64,000 bases of DNA from Treponema sp. (GTDB lineage Bacteria > Spirochaetota > Spirochaetia > Treponematales > Treponemataceae): positions 1 to 64,000 of the forward strand of contig JAILIC010000093.1 of NCBI GenBank assembly GCA_024695475.1, given 5' to 3'. Positions 25,271-34,075 of the stretch are shown here, one piece after another. The notes under the pieces were generated by a model that saw only the letters and a program-made list of their open reading frames with translations, had not been told where the DNA came from and made no database searches. Made by a program: the position numbers and the translations under genes. The stretch's first letter is position 1, and each line of letters opens with the position of its first letter.

Positions 25271-26059
25271 ATGAAATTGACAAAAACACTTATTGCTACA
25301 ACTATAGCACTTTCAATGGCCTTTTCTGCCTTCGCTCTCGATGGCACCGAAATCATGACAAAAGTTTATGACCGTAAAAAACCAGATTTTTCAAAAGCTG
25401 CTGTAATCATGACCCTAACTGACAAAAATGGTAACACGGAAGTCCGTCAAGTTGGAGAATACGGTCGCAACAAGAATGATCTCACCGACACAGTCATGAT
25501 ATTCTTTTCACCTGCATCTGTAAAAGACACACGCTTTTTACAAAAAGAAAATAAAGGCACAGATGATGACAAATGGATTTTTTTACCAGCATTGCGCACT
25601 ACTCGTCGTGTTGCTTCAAGCGATGGTGACAAAGCTTTCGTTGGTACAGATTTTACCTATGATGATATGAGTACTCGCGAAGTTGAAGAAGATACTCACG
25701 AGTTGCTCAAAGAAAGCGAAACAAAATTCAATTTTGACTGCTATGTAGTAAAATCAACACCAAAGGATTCAAAAGATCAGTACTTGTATCGTATTTCTTG
25801 GGTAGACAAAGATTCATGGATTCCTGTCTATATCGAGTTGTACGACAAAAAAGGCAAGTTACAAAAGATTAATTCTATTCCTACCCTTAAAAAGATGCAG
25901 GGAGCAACAGGACATACCTATAATATCCCCGTAAAATCTTTGATGGAAAATGTTCAGACAAACCACTCAACATGCATCGAAATTAAGAACATTGAACTCG
26001 ACAAACCTTTGCAGGATGGTTATTTCTCACCAAACTTCTTGCAGACAGGTCGTTTGTAA
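25271..26059 (+). CDS. LolA-like outer membrane lipoprotein-sorting protein
   Basis: A 262-residue periplasmic protein with a signal peptide (residues 1-23, ending AFSAFA). The body has the look of the LolA/LppX-type half-barrel family: DGTEIMTKVYDRKKPDFS, an early beta-sheet with KDTRFLQ, and the WIFLPALRTTRRV segment. Proteins of this type carry lipids or lipoproteins through the periplasm and often neighbour barrel or RND export proteins. AAGGAG precedes the ATG at 25271. The shared operator links it to the barrel at 23033. Confidence 0.83.
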   Translation: MKLTKTLIATTIALSMAFSAFALDGTEIMTKVYDRKKPDFSKAAVIMTLTDKNGNTEVRQVGEYGRNKNDLTDTVMIFFSPASVKDTRFLQKENKGTDDDKWIFLPALRTTRRVASSDGDKAFVGTDFTYDDMSTREVEEDTHELLKESETKFNFDCYVVKSTPKDSKDQYLYRISWVDKDSWIPVYIELYDKKGKLQKINSIPTLKKMQGATGHTYNIPVKSLMENVQTNHSTCIEIKNIELDKPLQDGYFSPNFLQTGRL

Positions 26060-26077
26060 TATAAGTACTTTATGACT

Positions 26078-26127
26078 AAAAAAGGCTGGCGTACAGTATG
26101 CTGTTTCAACTGTACACCAGCCTTTTT
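26078..26127 (+). terminator. Rho-independent terminator
   Basis: A long stem (arms about 26078-26097 and 26109-26127, AAAAAGGCTGG / CCAGCCTTTTT) between the convergent LolA-like and desulfoferrodoxin genes; it can act in both directions. Confidence 0.9.
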
Positions 26128-26146
26128 GTATTTTAACATCCAGATC

Positions 26147-26527
26147 CTAGAGATCGACTTTCCATAACCCATGTTTATTGCAATACTCATATACTGCAAC
26201 AACACGTTCGCCATGTAAAGCAAAGCTTGCTATAGGTTTGTCACCTGGACTCAAAACTTTTCGTTGGCAACCAGTTTCTGTCTGTACATAAATCCATTCA
26301 ATCCAATGATCACTTTCCATTGGATGCTCTACAGAACCAACTTGAACTGTCAGTATATCTCCATTAATAGTAGCAACGGGAACATGCTTTTCCGTAGCCC
26401 CATCACTAGTATTGCCTTTTAATTCCTTCATAGCCTGTCCACAACACATAACAGGACAGGTTCCTTCCTTGTACAACTCGATAAAGTTGCCACATTTTGG
26501 ACAAATAAAAAAACGAGGTGCAGCCAT
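26147..26527 (-). CDS. dfx: Desulfoferrodoxin (superoxide reductase)
   Basis: A 126-residue cytoplasmic enzyme that reduces superoxide to peroxide without making oxygen, typical of anaerobes. The N-terminal desulforedoxin centre has Cys9, Cys12, Cys28 and Cys29. The catalytic centre has Glu46-Lys47-His48 (EKHVP), His68, His74, Cys116 and His119, all present. It therefore carries both iron sites, unlike the one-iron neelaredoxin known from T. pallidum. AAGGAG lies seven bases before the ATG. Confidence 0.95.
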   Translation of the reverse strand: MAAPRFFICPKCGNFIELYKEGTCPVMCCGQAMKELKGNTSDGATEKHVPVATINGDILTVQVGSVEHPMESDHWIEWIYVQTETGCQRKVLSPGDKPIASFALHGERVVAVYEYCNKHGLWKVDL

Positions 26528-26665
26528 ACAAATTCTCCTTATTTATACGTTAAAATGTATACAGCTTTTAGTATACGGTACAAGTATAAATAACGCAAAT
26601 CATTCACAAAAAAAAAGACACATAAAATAATGGCCATAGCAAATAGAGTCAGCACGTTCTGTTTG

Positions 26666-26694
26666 TTGACAACTACGTCTCAATTTGTTATTGT
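26666..26694 (+). promoter_or_regulatory. Promoter of the cation exchanger (near-leaderless)
   Basis: A perfect TTGACA (26666-26671), 17 bases, and TATTGT (26689-26694). The predicted start near 26701 leaves only about six bases before the ATG at 26707, and no Shine-Dalgarno sequence. Confidence 0.7.
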
Positions 26695-26706
26695 GCTATT
26701 CAGTTT

Positions 26707-27663
26707 ATGTATTTAACTTTACAATTTCTCATTCTTATCATTGGCTTTGTTTTTCTGGTAAAAGGATCAGATTTTTTTGTCATGGGAGCAGCTGGTATCG
26801 CTAAAAAATTTGGTATACCAGAACTTGTTATTGGTCTTACTATAGTTGCTATGGGTACCAGTGCACCAGAAGCTGCTGTCAGTATCACCGGTGTTATAAA
26901 AGGCAGCGCAGACATATCAGTCGGCAACATTCTCGGCAGTAATATCCTCAATATTCTTATCATTCTTGGTCTGTCATCAGTCATTATTCCTATTGCAGTC
27001 GCCCAATCCAGCATACGATATGAAATTCCGTTTACTGCATTCATTTCTGTCATGCTTCTTATTCTCGGTTATGACAGATCCATCGGCAGAACCGACGGTA
27101 TAATACTCTGGGTATTTTTTATTTGGTATTTTTATTATCTCTTCCGCATGGTAAAACAGAATCCTCAAGAAGCATCAATCGATACTGAAGAAACTCCAGA
27201 TATGCCAATCATCAAGACGATTGTTTTGACTATATTAGGACTAGCTATGGTCATTGCTGGCAGTCACTTTGCCGTTGACTCTGCAAGTAACATCGCACGC
27301 ACTTTTGGATTAAGCGAACGTTTTATCGGTCTTACCATCGTTGCTCTCGGAACTTCTTTACCTGAACTATTTACATCGATTCAGGCAGCGCGACACCACA
27401 GTACCGATATTGCAATCGGTAATATAATCGGCAGCAATATATTCAATATTCTCTTTGTCATAGGAACCTCATCTTTAATTATGCCAATTCCTTTTGCAAG
27501 TCGCTTTCAATTTGATGCCGCAGTCGCAATAGGAGCGTGTATTTTGTTATTCTTCTGCTCACTTCCCAAACACAAAATAGGCAGAATTTCAGGAATACTC
27601 ATGCTCATCAGTTATGCCTTGTACTTTGCTTACATAGCATTCAATGCCAAATTACCGCTATAA
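26707..27663 (+). CDS. CaCA-family Na+/Ca2+ (K+-dependent type) antiporter
   Basis: A 318-residue inner-membrane exchanger with about ten helices. Two inverted alpha-repeats carry the ion-binding motifs GTSAPEAAVSI (about 57-67) and GTSLPELFTSI (about 216-226), each followed by GNILGSN or GNIIGSN. This is the YrbG-like bacterial group. The gene is transcribed alone from a strong promoter with almost no leader. Ion specificity cannot be told from sequence. Confidence 0.92.
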   Translation: MYLTLQFLILIIGFVFLVKGSDFFVMGAAGIAKKFGIPELVIGLTIVAMGTSAPEAAVSITGVIKGSADISVGNILGSNILNILIILGLSSVIIPIAVAQSSIRYEIPFTAFISVMLLILGYDRSIGRTDGIILWVFFIWYFYYLFRMVKQNPQEASIDTEETPDMPIIKTIVLTILGLAMVIAGSHFAVDSASNIARTFGLSERFIGLTIVALGTSLPELFTSIQAARHHSTDIAIGNIIGSNIFNILFVIGTSSLIMPIPFASRFQFDAAVAIGACILLFFCSLPKHKIGRISGILMLISYALYFAYIAFNAKLPL

Positions 27664-27682
27664 ACAATCAAAACACACAAAA

Positions 27683-27714
27683 AAGCACATACATTTCAAA
27701 ATGGGTATGTGCTT
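27683..27714 (+). terminator. Hairpin terminator after the exchanger
   Basis: AAGCACATAC (27683-27692) and GTATGTGCTT (27705-27714) form a 10-bp stem; the T run is weak. Confidence 0.65.
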
Positions 27715-27788
27715 ACAATTTCAGTTAGCATAAAGTAATCTTTACACAAATAGCACTTTTTTTTCTTAACAGCTGCGATTTTATGGTT

Positions 27789-27892
27789 TATACTGTATGT
27801 ACGTGATTATCACGCTTGGTGCCGTTGGCACGACAGGGAACTTTGATTCCCCATACAAAACTTGCAAAAATGCAAAGTAGCTATTACGAAAA
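27789..27892 (+). promoter_or_regulatory. Promoter and structured leader of the dehydrogenase gene
   Basis: TATACT (27789-27794) is followed, at the predicted start, by the 13-bp palindrome CGTGATTATCACG (27802-27814). Further small hairpins follow in the leader: GTGCC/GGCAC, GGGA/TCCC and CTTGC/GCAAA. The palindrome is a likely operator. It does not match the Rex, FNR or CRP consensus spacing that I know. Confidence 0.5.
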
Positions 27893-27905
27893 AGGAGAAC
27901 GGTAC

Positions 27906-28853
27906 ATGGCAAACAAAATAACTATCATCGGAGCTGGCTCCGTTGGTGCAACTATTGCTTATACCCTAACTGTTCGTGGAATTGCTTCTGAGATTGTCAT
28001 GATAGATATCAACACTCAGAAAGCATTAGGAGAAGCCTTGGATATTAGACAAGGTACCCCATTCTGCAGTCCAGTTACCATCTATGCAGGAACCTATCCA
28101 GACGCAAAAGATTCCGACATAGTCATTCTAACCTCAGGCGTCGCCCGCAAACCAGGACAATCTCGTCTTGATCTTGCACAAACAAACGTTAATATTACAA
28201 AAAGTATTATCCCAGAAATCACTAAATATGCTCCTACAGCAATTTATCTGATTGTTGCAAATCCGGTAGATATTCTTACCTATCAGTTTTATAAGACTTC
28301 AGGACTTCCAGCAAACCAGATTATCGGTTCAGGCACTATCCTTGATACCGCTCGTCTCCGCGCTCGTATAGCTGAATATTATAAAATTGCCCAGCAAAAC
28401 GTACACGCATACGTTTTTGGTGAACATGGTGACTCCTCTTTTGTCCCATGGTCATTAGCAAATATCGCCACAATTCCGATTGACCAGTATAAGTCTGCTC
28501 TCTCAGACGATGACAGCCTCGTACCTCCTCTGGTTCATGACGAAGTAGAAACCTACATACGTAAATCTGGCGCGAAGATTATTGAACGTAAGGGTGCGAC
28601 ATTCTATGCTGTTGCTATTTCGGTAGTACACATCGTTGAGTGTATCTCAAACGCTATGGACACGACTTTGACGGTTTCATCTCTATTAGATGGAGAATAT
28701 GGAATCTCAAATGTATGTCTAAGTACCTTGTCCGTTGTCGGACATACGGGTATAAAAGGCCGTTTGACTGCACCATTACAGGATCAGGAAATTGCAGCTC
28801 TTCACCGTAGTGCGGAGAGTCTCAAAAGCGTCATTAGCCAGGTTACATTTTAA
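27906..28853 (+). CDS. Malate/L-lactate dehydrogenase family protein (Arg-type, malate likely)
   Basis: A 315-residue NAD-dependent 2-hydroxyacid dehydrogenase. The Rossmann motif is GAGSVGATIA (9-18), Asp34 indicates NAD, the catalytic His174 sits in GEHGDS, and Asp147 and Arg150 are in place. At the specificity-loop position that is Gln in typical lactate dehydrogenases, this protein has Arg81 (VARKPGQSR), as malate dehydrogenases do. With fumarase next door I favour oxaloacetate/malate. AAGGAG fixes the ATG at 27906; the 90 bases of open frame upstream are the structured leader. Confidence 0.85.
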   Translation: MANKITIIGAGSVGATIAYTLTVRGIASEIVMIDINTQKALGEALDIRQGTPFCSPVTIYAGTYPDAKDSDIVILTSGVARKPGQSRLDLAQTNVNITKSIIPEITKYAPTAIYLIVANPVDILTYQFYKTSGLPANQIIGSGTILDTARLRARIAEYYKIAQQNVHAYVFGEHGDSSFVPWSLANIATIPIDQYKSALSDDDSLVPPLVHDEVETYIRKSGAKIIERKGATFYAVAISVVHIVECISNAMDTTLTVSSLLDGEYGISNVCLSTLSVVGHTGIKGRLTAPLQDQEIAALHRSAESLKSVISQVTF

Positions 28854-28942
28854 CCGACAGTAACAGATTTTTATTTCTCACTAACAAAATTAAAAGCCAT
28901 AGGTGGGCGTAGTGTATACATCTCTGTCCACAGGAGGAAAAT

Positions 28943-30334
28943 ATGAGCGAATTTAGAATTGAGCATGACTCAATGGGTGAAGTCAAAGTACCTGCTGACA
29001 AGTACTGGGCTGCACAAACAGAACGTAGTCATGAGAATTTCAAGATCGGAGTTGGAATCGAAACGATGCCTCGTGAAATCACAAAGGCATTTGGATATCT
29101 TAAAAAAGCTGCTGCCATCGCAAATAATGCACTTAAACCAGAAAAAATGACCAACGAAAAGTTGGATGTCATTTCAAAAGCTTGTGACGAAGTTATCAGT
29201 GGTAGTCTTAATGACCATTTTCCATTAGTTGTCTGGCAAACTGGTAGCGGTACACAAAGCAACATGAACGCAAACGAAGTTATTGCTAATCGTGCAAATG
29301 AAATTGCAGGTAAAAAGTTATGTCACCCAAACGATGACATCAACATGAGCCAGTCAAGTAATGATACATTTCCTACAGCAATGCATATTGCTGCAGTTGT
29401 AGAACTTGAAGATAAACTCTTTCCTGCTATTGACTTATTGGTAAATACGTTCAAGAAACTTGAAAAGGATAATGAGGGTATTGTAAAAAGCGGACGCACA
29501 CACTTACAGGATGCTGTTCCTATCCAGTTTAGTCAAGAAATCAGCGGTTGGCGAACCTCACTTGAGCGCGACAAAGAAATGCTTATTTCTTCTTTGCCAT
29601 ATCTAAAACAGCTTGCTCTTGGTGGTACCGCTGTTGGAACAGGACTGAACGCACCTAAAGGTTTTGACACAAAAGTTGCCGAGACTGTTTCAAAACTAAC
29701 AGGAAAGGACTTCGTTACAGCCCCGAACAAATTCCATGCATTAACCAGCAAAGACGAAATCGTATTTGCACATGGAGGTCTCAAAGCCCTTGCTGCAGAT
29801 TTGATGAAAATTGCTAACGATGTTCGCTGGTTAGCTTCTGGTCCTCGTGATGGTCTTGGCGAAATCTATATTCCAGAAAACGAGCCAGGATCTTCAATTA
29901 TGCCAGGCAAAGTTAATCCTACCCAGTGTGAAGCAATGACAATGGTTGCAGTCCAAGTTATGGGTAACGATGTTGCCGTTGGTATGGGTGCAAGCCAGGG
30001 TAACTTTGAGCTCAATGTATTTATGCCAGTAATGGCATATAACTTCTTGCAGTCAGTCCGACTTCTGGCAGAAGTTATGGTCTCATTCAACAATAATTGT
30101 GCTATCGGTATTACCGCAAACAAAGAAAAGATGCATCACAACTTATACAACTCTTTGATGCTGGTAACCGCACTTAACCCATATATCGGTTATGAAAATG
30201 CCGCCAAGACTTCACATAAAGCTTATGAAGAAAACATTTCGCTTAAAGAAGCTTGTGTACAGTTAGGATTCTTAACTCCAGAAAAATTCGATGAAGTATT
30301 CCATCCAGAAGAAATGGCTGGTGTAAAAAAATAA
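28943..30334 (+). CDS. fumC: Class II fumarate hydratase
   Basis: A 463-residue fumarase that interconverts malate and fumarate without an iron-sulfur cluster. Length and motifs are typical: TGSGTQSNMNANEVI near 97-111, the SSNDTFPTAMH segment, and the superfamily signature GSSIMPGKVNP near 315-325. AGGAGG precedes the ATG. It sits between the malate-type dehydrogenase and the Hdr/Flx/Frd genes, so its direction here is probably malate to fumarate. Confidence 0.96.
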   Translation: MSEFRIEHDSMGEVKVPADKYWAAQTERSHENFKIGVGIETMPREITKAFGYLKKAAAIANNALKPEKMTNEKLDVISKACDEVISGSLNDHFPLVVWQTGSGTQSNMNANEVIANRANEIAGKKLCHPNDDINMSQSSNDTFPTAMHIAAVVELEDKLFPAIDLLVNTFKKLEKDNEGIVKSGRTHLQDAVPIQFSQEISGWRTSLERDKEMLISSLPYLKQLALGGTAVGTGLNAPKGFDTKVAETVSKLTGKDFVTAPNKFHALTSKDEIVFAHGGLKALAADLMKIANDVRWLASGPRDGLGEIYIPENEPGSSIMPGKVNPTQCEAMTMVAVQVMGNDVAVGMGASQGNFELNVFMPVMAYNFLQSVRLLAEVMVSFNNNCAIGITANKEKMHHNLYNSLMLVTALNPYIGYENAAKTSHKAYEENISLKEACVQLGFLTPEKFDEVFHPEEMAGVKK

Positions 30335-30377
30335 GCGGGATTATTTCGGTACTGTATACAAAAAAGGAACGGTTTTT

Positions 30378-31193
30378 ATGGAAAATAATACAATTACGTA
30401 TTCCTACTTTCCAGGATGCACATTAAAGAACAAGGCAAAAGATCTTGACAGTTATGCACGTGCATCTGCAGAAGCACTTGGATTTACGTTACAGGAGATT
30501 CCTGACTGGCAATGCTGTGGAGGCACCTACCCCATGGCAAAAGATGAAATTGTCACAAAGTTACCTTCTGTACGTGCCCTTGCTGATGCACAGAAAGCAG
30601 GACAAGATTTGGTAACATTGTGCTCTGCCTGTCACAATGTTATCAAACAGGTCAACAATGATATGCAGAATGACGAAAATGTCATTCTTAAAGTGAATAA
30701 TTATCTCAAACAGGATGAAATTGAATATCACGGGGAAACAAAAGTACGTCATTACCTTGAAGTTCTCCGCGATGTTATCGGATGGGATACTATCAAGTCA
30801 AAAGTATCACATCCGTTTACAGGTAAAAAAATCGGTGCATACTACGGCTGTCTTTTACTGCGTCCTAGTAAAGTACTTGCTATGGACGATCCTGAAAATC
30901 CTCAGATTATTGAAGATTTTATCAAAGCCATTGGTGGTACTCCAGTCATTTATTCACAACGTAACGAGTGTTGTGGTGCATACACCATGTTTGAAGACAA
31001 GAGTATTCCTGCAAAACGGACAGAAGCTATTTTGTCCAACGCTGAGGAAAATGGTGCAGACTTCCTTATCACCGCATGTCCTTTGTGCAGATACAACCTT
31101 ATCAAAAACAAAGGAGACAGCAAGCTAGAGATTCTATACTTTACGGAATTACTTGCAGAAGCTCTTGGAGTCAAGGAGGCAGCACATGCTTAA
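30378..31193 (+). CDS. hdrB: Heterodisulfide reductase subunit B-like protein
   Basis: A 271-residue protein with two CCG domains, the hallmark of HdrB: FPGCTL near the start, QCCGGTYPM (about 43-51), CSACHN, then YYGCLLLRP, ECCGAYTM and CPLCRYN. These cysteines bind non-cubane 4Fe-4S clusters that reduce a disulfide in methanogens. It begins the HdrBCA-Flx-Frd run. Bacteria without coenzymes M and B use other acceptors; here fumarate reductase in the same operon is the natural candidate. Confidence 0.92.
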   Translation: MENNTITYSYFPGCTLKNKAKDLDSYARASAEALGFTLQEIPDWQCCGGTYPMAKDEIVTKLPSVRALADAQKAGQDLVTLCSACHNVIKQVNNDMQNDENVILKVNNYLKQDEIEYHGETKVRHYLEVLRDVIGWDTIKSKVSHPFTGKKIGAYYGCLLLRPSKVLAMDDPENPQIIEDFIKAIGGTPVIYSQRNECCGAYTMFEDKSIPAKRTEAILSNAEENGADFLITACPLCRYNLIKNKGDSKLEILYFTELLAEALGVKEAAHA

Positions 31194-31581
31194 GTCAGAA
31201 ATCGATCAGGCAAAAGAAGAAATTCTTGCCATCAGCGGTGTCAATCCTAAAAAATGCATGGTATGTGGAAAGTGCTCTGGTACCTGTCCAAATTATGACT
31301 CGATGGAATATCATCCTCATCAATTTGTACAAATGGTTGAAAATGGAGATATCGAAAAGCTGTTGTCTACAAAATCAATCTACTCATGTCTGTCATGCTT
31401 TGCCTGTCTGGAGCGATGTCCACGCCAGGTAGAACCTGCCAAGTTAATTGAAGCAGTACGCATGGTTGTCGAACGTCAACGTGGTCCTCAGCATCTGGAG
31501 CCAGAAGCTATTCCTGCTCATCTCGATGATGATATGCCACAGCAGGCTATCATGAGTGCTTTTAGAAAATATCGCAAATAA
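31186..31581 (+). CDS. hdrC: Heterodisulfide reductase subunit C-like protein
   Basis: A 131-residue protein with two 4Fe-4S motifs, CMVCGKCSGTCP and CLSCFACLERCP, matching HdrC, which passes electrons between HdrA and HdrB. The ATG at 31186 has AAGGAGG seven bases upstream and overlaps the end of hdrB, so translation is coupled. The frame upstream of this ATG is a shadow of hdrB. Confidence 0.92.
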   Translation: MLKSEIDQAKEEILAISGVNPKKCMVCGKCSGTCPNYDSMEYHPHQFVQMVENGDIEKLLSTKSIYSCLSCFACLERCPRQVEPAKLIEAVRMVVERQRGPQHLEPEAIPAHLDDDMPQQAIMSAFRKYRK

Positions 31582-31592
31582 AGGAGTGGCAG

Positions 31593-33611
31593 ATGGAAAG
31601 AATTGGTGTTTTCGTGTGCCACTGCGGCACTAATATTGCAGGCACAGTTGATGTTGCCAAAGTAGCAGAAGAATTAGGTAAAGTAGATGGAGTTGTCTAT
31701 TCTACGCACTATACCTATATGTGTTCTTCAGCTGGTCAAAAAATGATTGAAGATCACATTAAGGACGATAAACTTACCGGTGTCGTTCTTTGTTCATGTT
31801 CTCCTCGTATGCATGAAAAAACTTTCAGAGGATGTGCAGAACGTGCAGGTCTTAATCAATTTAAGGTTGAAGTTGCTAATATTCGTGAACAGGATTCATG
31901 GGTTATCAAAGATGTCGCAACGGCTACCGAAAAAGCTATCGCTCTCGGAAAAGCCGCAATTGCAAAATCAATACTTGATACACCGCTTACTCCTGGCGAA
32001 ACTCCAATGACAAAACGTGCATTGGTTATTGGAGGCGGTATTGCAGGTATTACAGCAGCTCTTGATATTGCAGATGCAGGATTCCCTGTAGATATCGTAG
32101 AAAAAAAGCCAACTATTGGCGGTAAAATGGCACAATTGGATAAAACATTCCCGACATTGGACTGTGCTTCATGTATTGTCACTCCAAAAATGACAGAAGT
32201 TTCACAAAATCCAAATATTCGTATTTTATCCTATAGCGAAGTACAAAATGTTACCGGTTATGTCGGAAACTTTACTGCACAGATAAAACGAAAAGCGCGC
32301 TTTGTTGACGAAACAAAATGTACTGGTTGTGGTCTGTGTACCGAAAAATGTCCAATGAAAAAAGTTCCAAATGACTTTAACTTGGATTTAAACAACAAAA
32401 CCGCTGTATTCATTCCTTTTGCGCAGGCTGTTCCTAAGGTTGCAACAATCGATCCAGAATATTGTCTGCATATCAAGGCCGCAAAAAACGGTAAAAATGC
32501 CTGCGGTCTCTGCCAGACTGTTTGTGGTGTCGGAGCCATTAACTATGATGCAAAAGATGAGGTAATCGAAGAAAAGTACGGTGCTATTGTCGTAGCCACC
32601 GGCTATAATCCAATCGATCTTAAACCGTTTGATGAATTTGCTTATTCCCAGAGTAAAGATGTTGTATCTTCTCTCGAATTTGAGCGCTTGTGTAATGCAG
32701 CAGGACCAACAAATGGTGTTCTACTCCGCCCTTCAGACGGCAAACCGCCAAAGACAATCGTATTTGTACAATGTGTTGGCAGCCGTTGTTCCGCAGACGC
32801 GACAAAAGGTCATGAGTATTGTTCAAAGGTATGCTGTATGTATACTGCAAAACATGCCATCCTTACACGTGATCACTACCCAGATACAACATGTTACGTA
32901 TTCTACATAGATGTTCGTACGCCTGGTAAAAACTTTGATGAGTTCTACCGTCGTGCAGTCGAGCAATACGGTGTACATTACATCAAAGGTATGGTCGGTA
33001 AAGTCACACCTCAGGCAGACGGTTCTCTCGATGTCCAGGGATCAGATCTTATTCTTAATAAGCAAGTACATATTAAGGCAGATATGGTAGTTCTTGCAGC
33101 TTCCATCGAAGCCGACAAGACTGCCCGTCCATTGGCAACCATGCTTACAACGAGTATGGACAACAATGACTTCTTCCTTGAAGCACATGCAAAGCTCCGT
33201 CCTGTCGAAAGCCCAACAGCAGGTATCTTCCTTGCTGGTTGCTGCCAGGGACCAAAAGATATTCCTGAAACAGTTGCACAATCAAGCGGTGCTGCTGCTA
33301 AGGCTATTTGTCTGTTGGTAAAAGACAAACTCCAAAATGATCCATGTACGGCACACCCTGATGAAAACATGTGTAACGGCTGTGGTCAGTGTGAAAATGT
33401 CTGTCCGTATGGTGCAATCTCGTATATTGAAAAGGACTTTAGAGGTCCAAACCGCACAACAATCACACGTCGTGTCTCACAGGTAAATACAGCCATGTGC
33501 CATGGTTGTGGTGCTTGTACGGTTGCCTGTCCTTCAGGTGCAATGGATCTATTTGGTTTCAGTAATAAACAAATCATGGCGGAGGTTGACGCAATATGTC
33601 AGGAACTGTAA
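31593..33611 (+). CDS. hdrA: Heterodisulfide reductase subunit A-like flavoprotein
   Basis: A 672-residue FAD and iron-sulfur protein, the bifurcating core in Hdr complexes. The N-terminal HdrA domain starts GVFVCHCGTNIAG; the FAD motif GGGIAGITAALDIADAG lies near 148-164, followed by GGKMAQLDKTFPTLDC. Four ferredoxin-like clusters follow: CTGCGLCTEKCP, a Cys-rich CGLCQTVCGVGA, CNGCGQCENVCPYGA, and CHGCGACTVACPSGA. Length matches bacterial HdrA. It contains no selenocysteine (no in-frame TGA). It overlaps the next gene by 16 bases. Confidence 0.94.
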   Translation: MERIGVFVCHCGTNIAGTVDVAKVAEELGKVDGVVYSTHYTYMCSSAGQKMIEDHIKDDKLTGVVLCSCSPRMHEKTFRGCAERAGLNQFKVEVANIREQDSWVIKDVATATEKAIALGKAAIAKSILDTPLTPGETPMTKRALVIGGGIAGITAALDIADAGFPVDIVEKKPTIGGKMAQLDKTFPTLDCASCIVTPKMTEVSQNPNIRILSYSEVQNVTGYVGNFTAQIKRKARFVDETKCTGCGLCTEKCPMKKVPNDFNLDLNNKTAVFIPFAQAVPKVATIDPEYCLHIKAAKNGKNACGLCQTVCGVGAINYDAKDEVIEEKYGAIVVATGYNPIDLKPFDEFAYSQSKDVVSSLEFERLCNAAGPTNGVLLRPSDGKPPKTIVFVQCVGSRCSADATKGHEYCSKVCCMYTAKHAILTRDHYPDTTCYVFYIDVRTPGKNFDEFYRRAVEQYGVHYIKGMVGKVTPQADGSLDVQGSDLILNKQVHIKADMVVLAASIEADKTARPLATMLTTSMDNNDFFLEAHAKLRPVESPTAGIFLAGCCQGPKDIPETVAQSSGAAAKAICLLVKDKLQNDPCTAHPDENMCNGCGQCENVCPYGAISYIEKDFRGPNRTTITRRVSQVNTAMCHGCGACTVACPSGAMDLFGFSNKQIMAEVDAICQEL

Positions 33612-34075
33612 ACGAAACAGCGGCAGCAAAAAATGTTGCTTCTAAAACATGGACTCCAAAAATAGTAGCATTTTGCTGTAATTGGTGTTCCTATGCAGGT
33701 GCTGATCTTGCCGGTAACAACCGTCTCGAATACCCTGCAAGTGTCAAGATTATCAGGATTCCATGCTCATGCCGTTTGAATCCTCTTTTTATTCTACGTG
33801 CTTTTCAACGTGGTGCTGATGGAGTCATTCTTTGTGGTTGCCACCCTGGTGACTGTCACTATACAAGCGGTAACTATTTTGCACGACGTCGTATGACACT
33901 CCTCTTTTCAATGCTCAGTTTTATGGGTATAGAAAAAGGAAGAACTCGTGTCGAATGGTGTTCTGCAGCAGAAGGTGTACGCTTTGCAGGCATTATGAAT
34001 GATTTTGTTGCAAAAATCACTGCACTTGGTGAAAACAAACGACTGGAGGACCTCAGATGCAAGACGACAAAATAA
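33596..34075 (+). CDS. flxD: MvhD/FlxD-like 2Fe-2S electron-transfer subunit
   Basis: A 159-residue protein of the MvhD family with FCCNWCSYAGAD near 24-35, a CSC segment (usually MCTGR) near 60, and LCGCHPGDCHYTSGNY near 80-95. In Flx-Hdr complexes this subunit links the flavin module to HdrA. Its start overlaps the 3' end of hdrA, supporting a single complex. The family usually has MCTGR where this has CSCR, a small deviation in a cluster-binding loop. Confidence 0.9.
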   Translation: MSGTVNETAAAKNVASKTWTPKIVAFCCNWCSYAGADLAGNNRLEYPASVKIIRIPCSCRLNPLFILRAFQRGADGVILCGCHPGDCHYTSGNYFARRRMTLLFSMLSFMGIEKGRTRVEWCSAAEGVRFAGIMNDFVAKITALGENKRLEDLRCKTTK

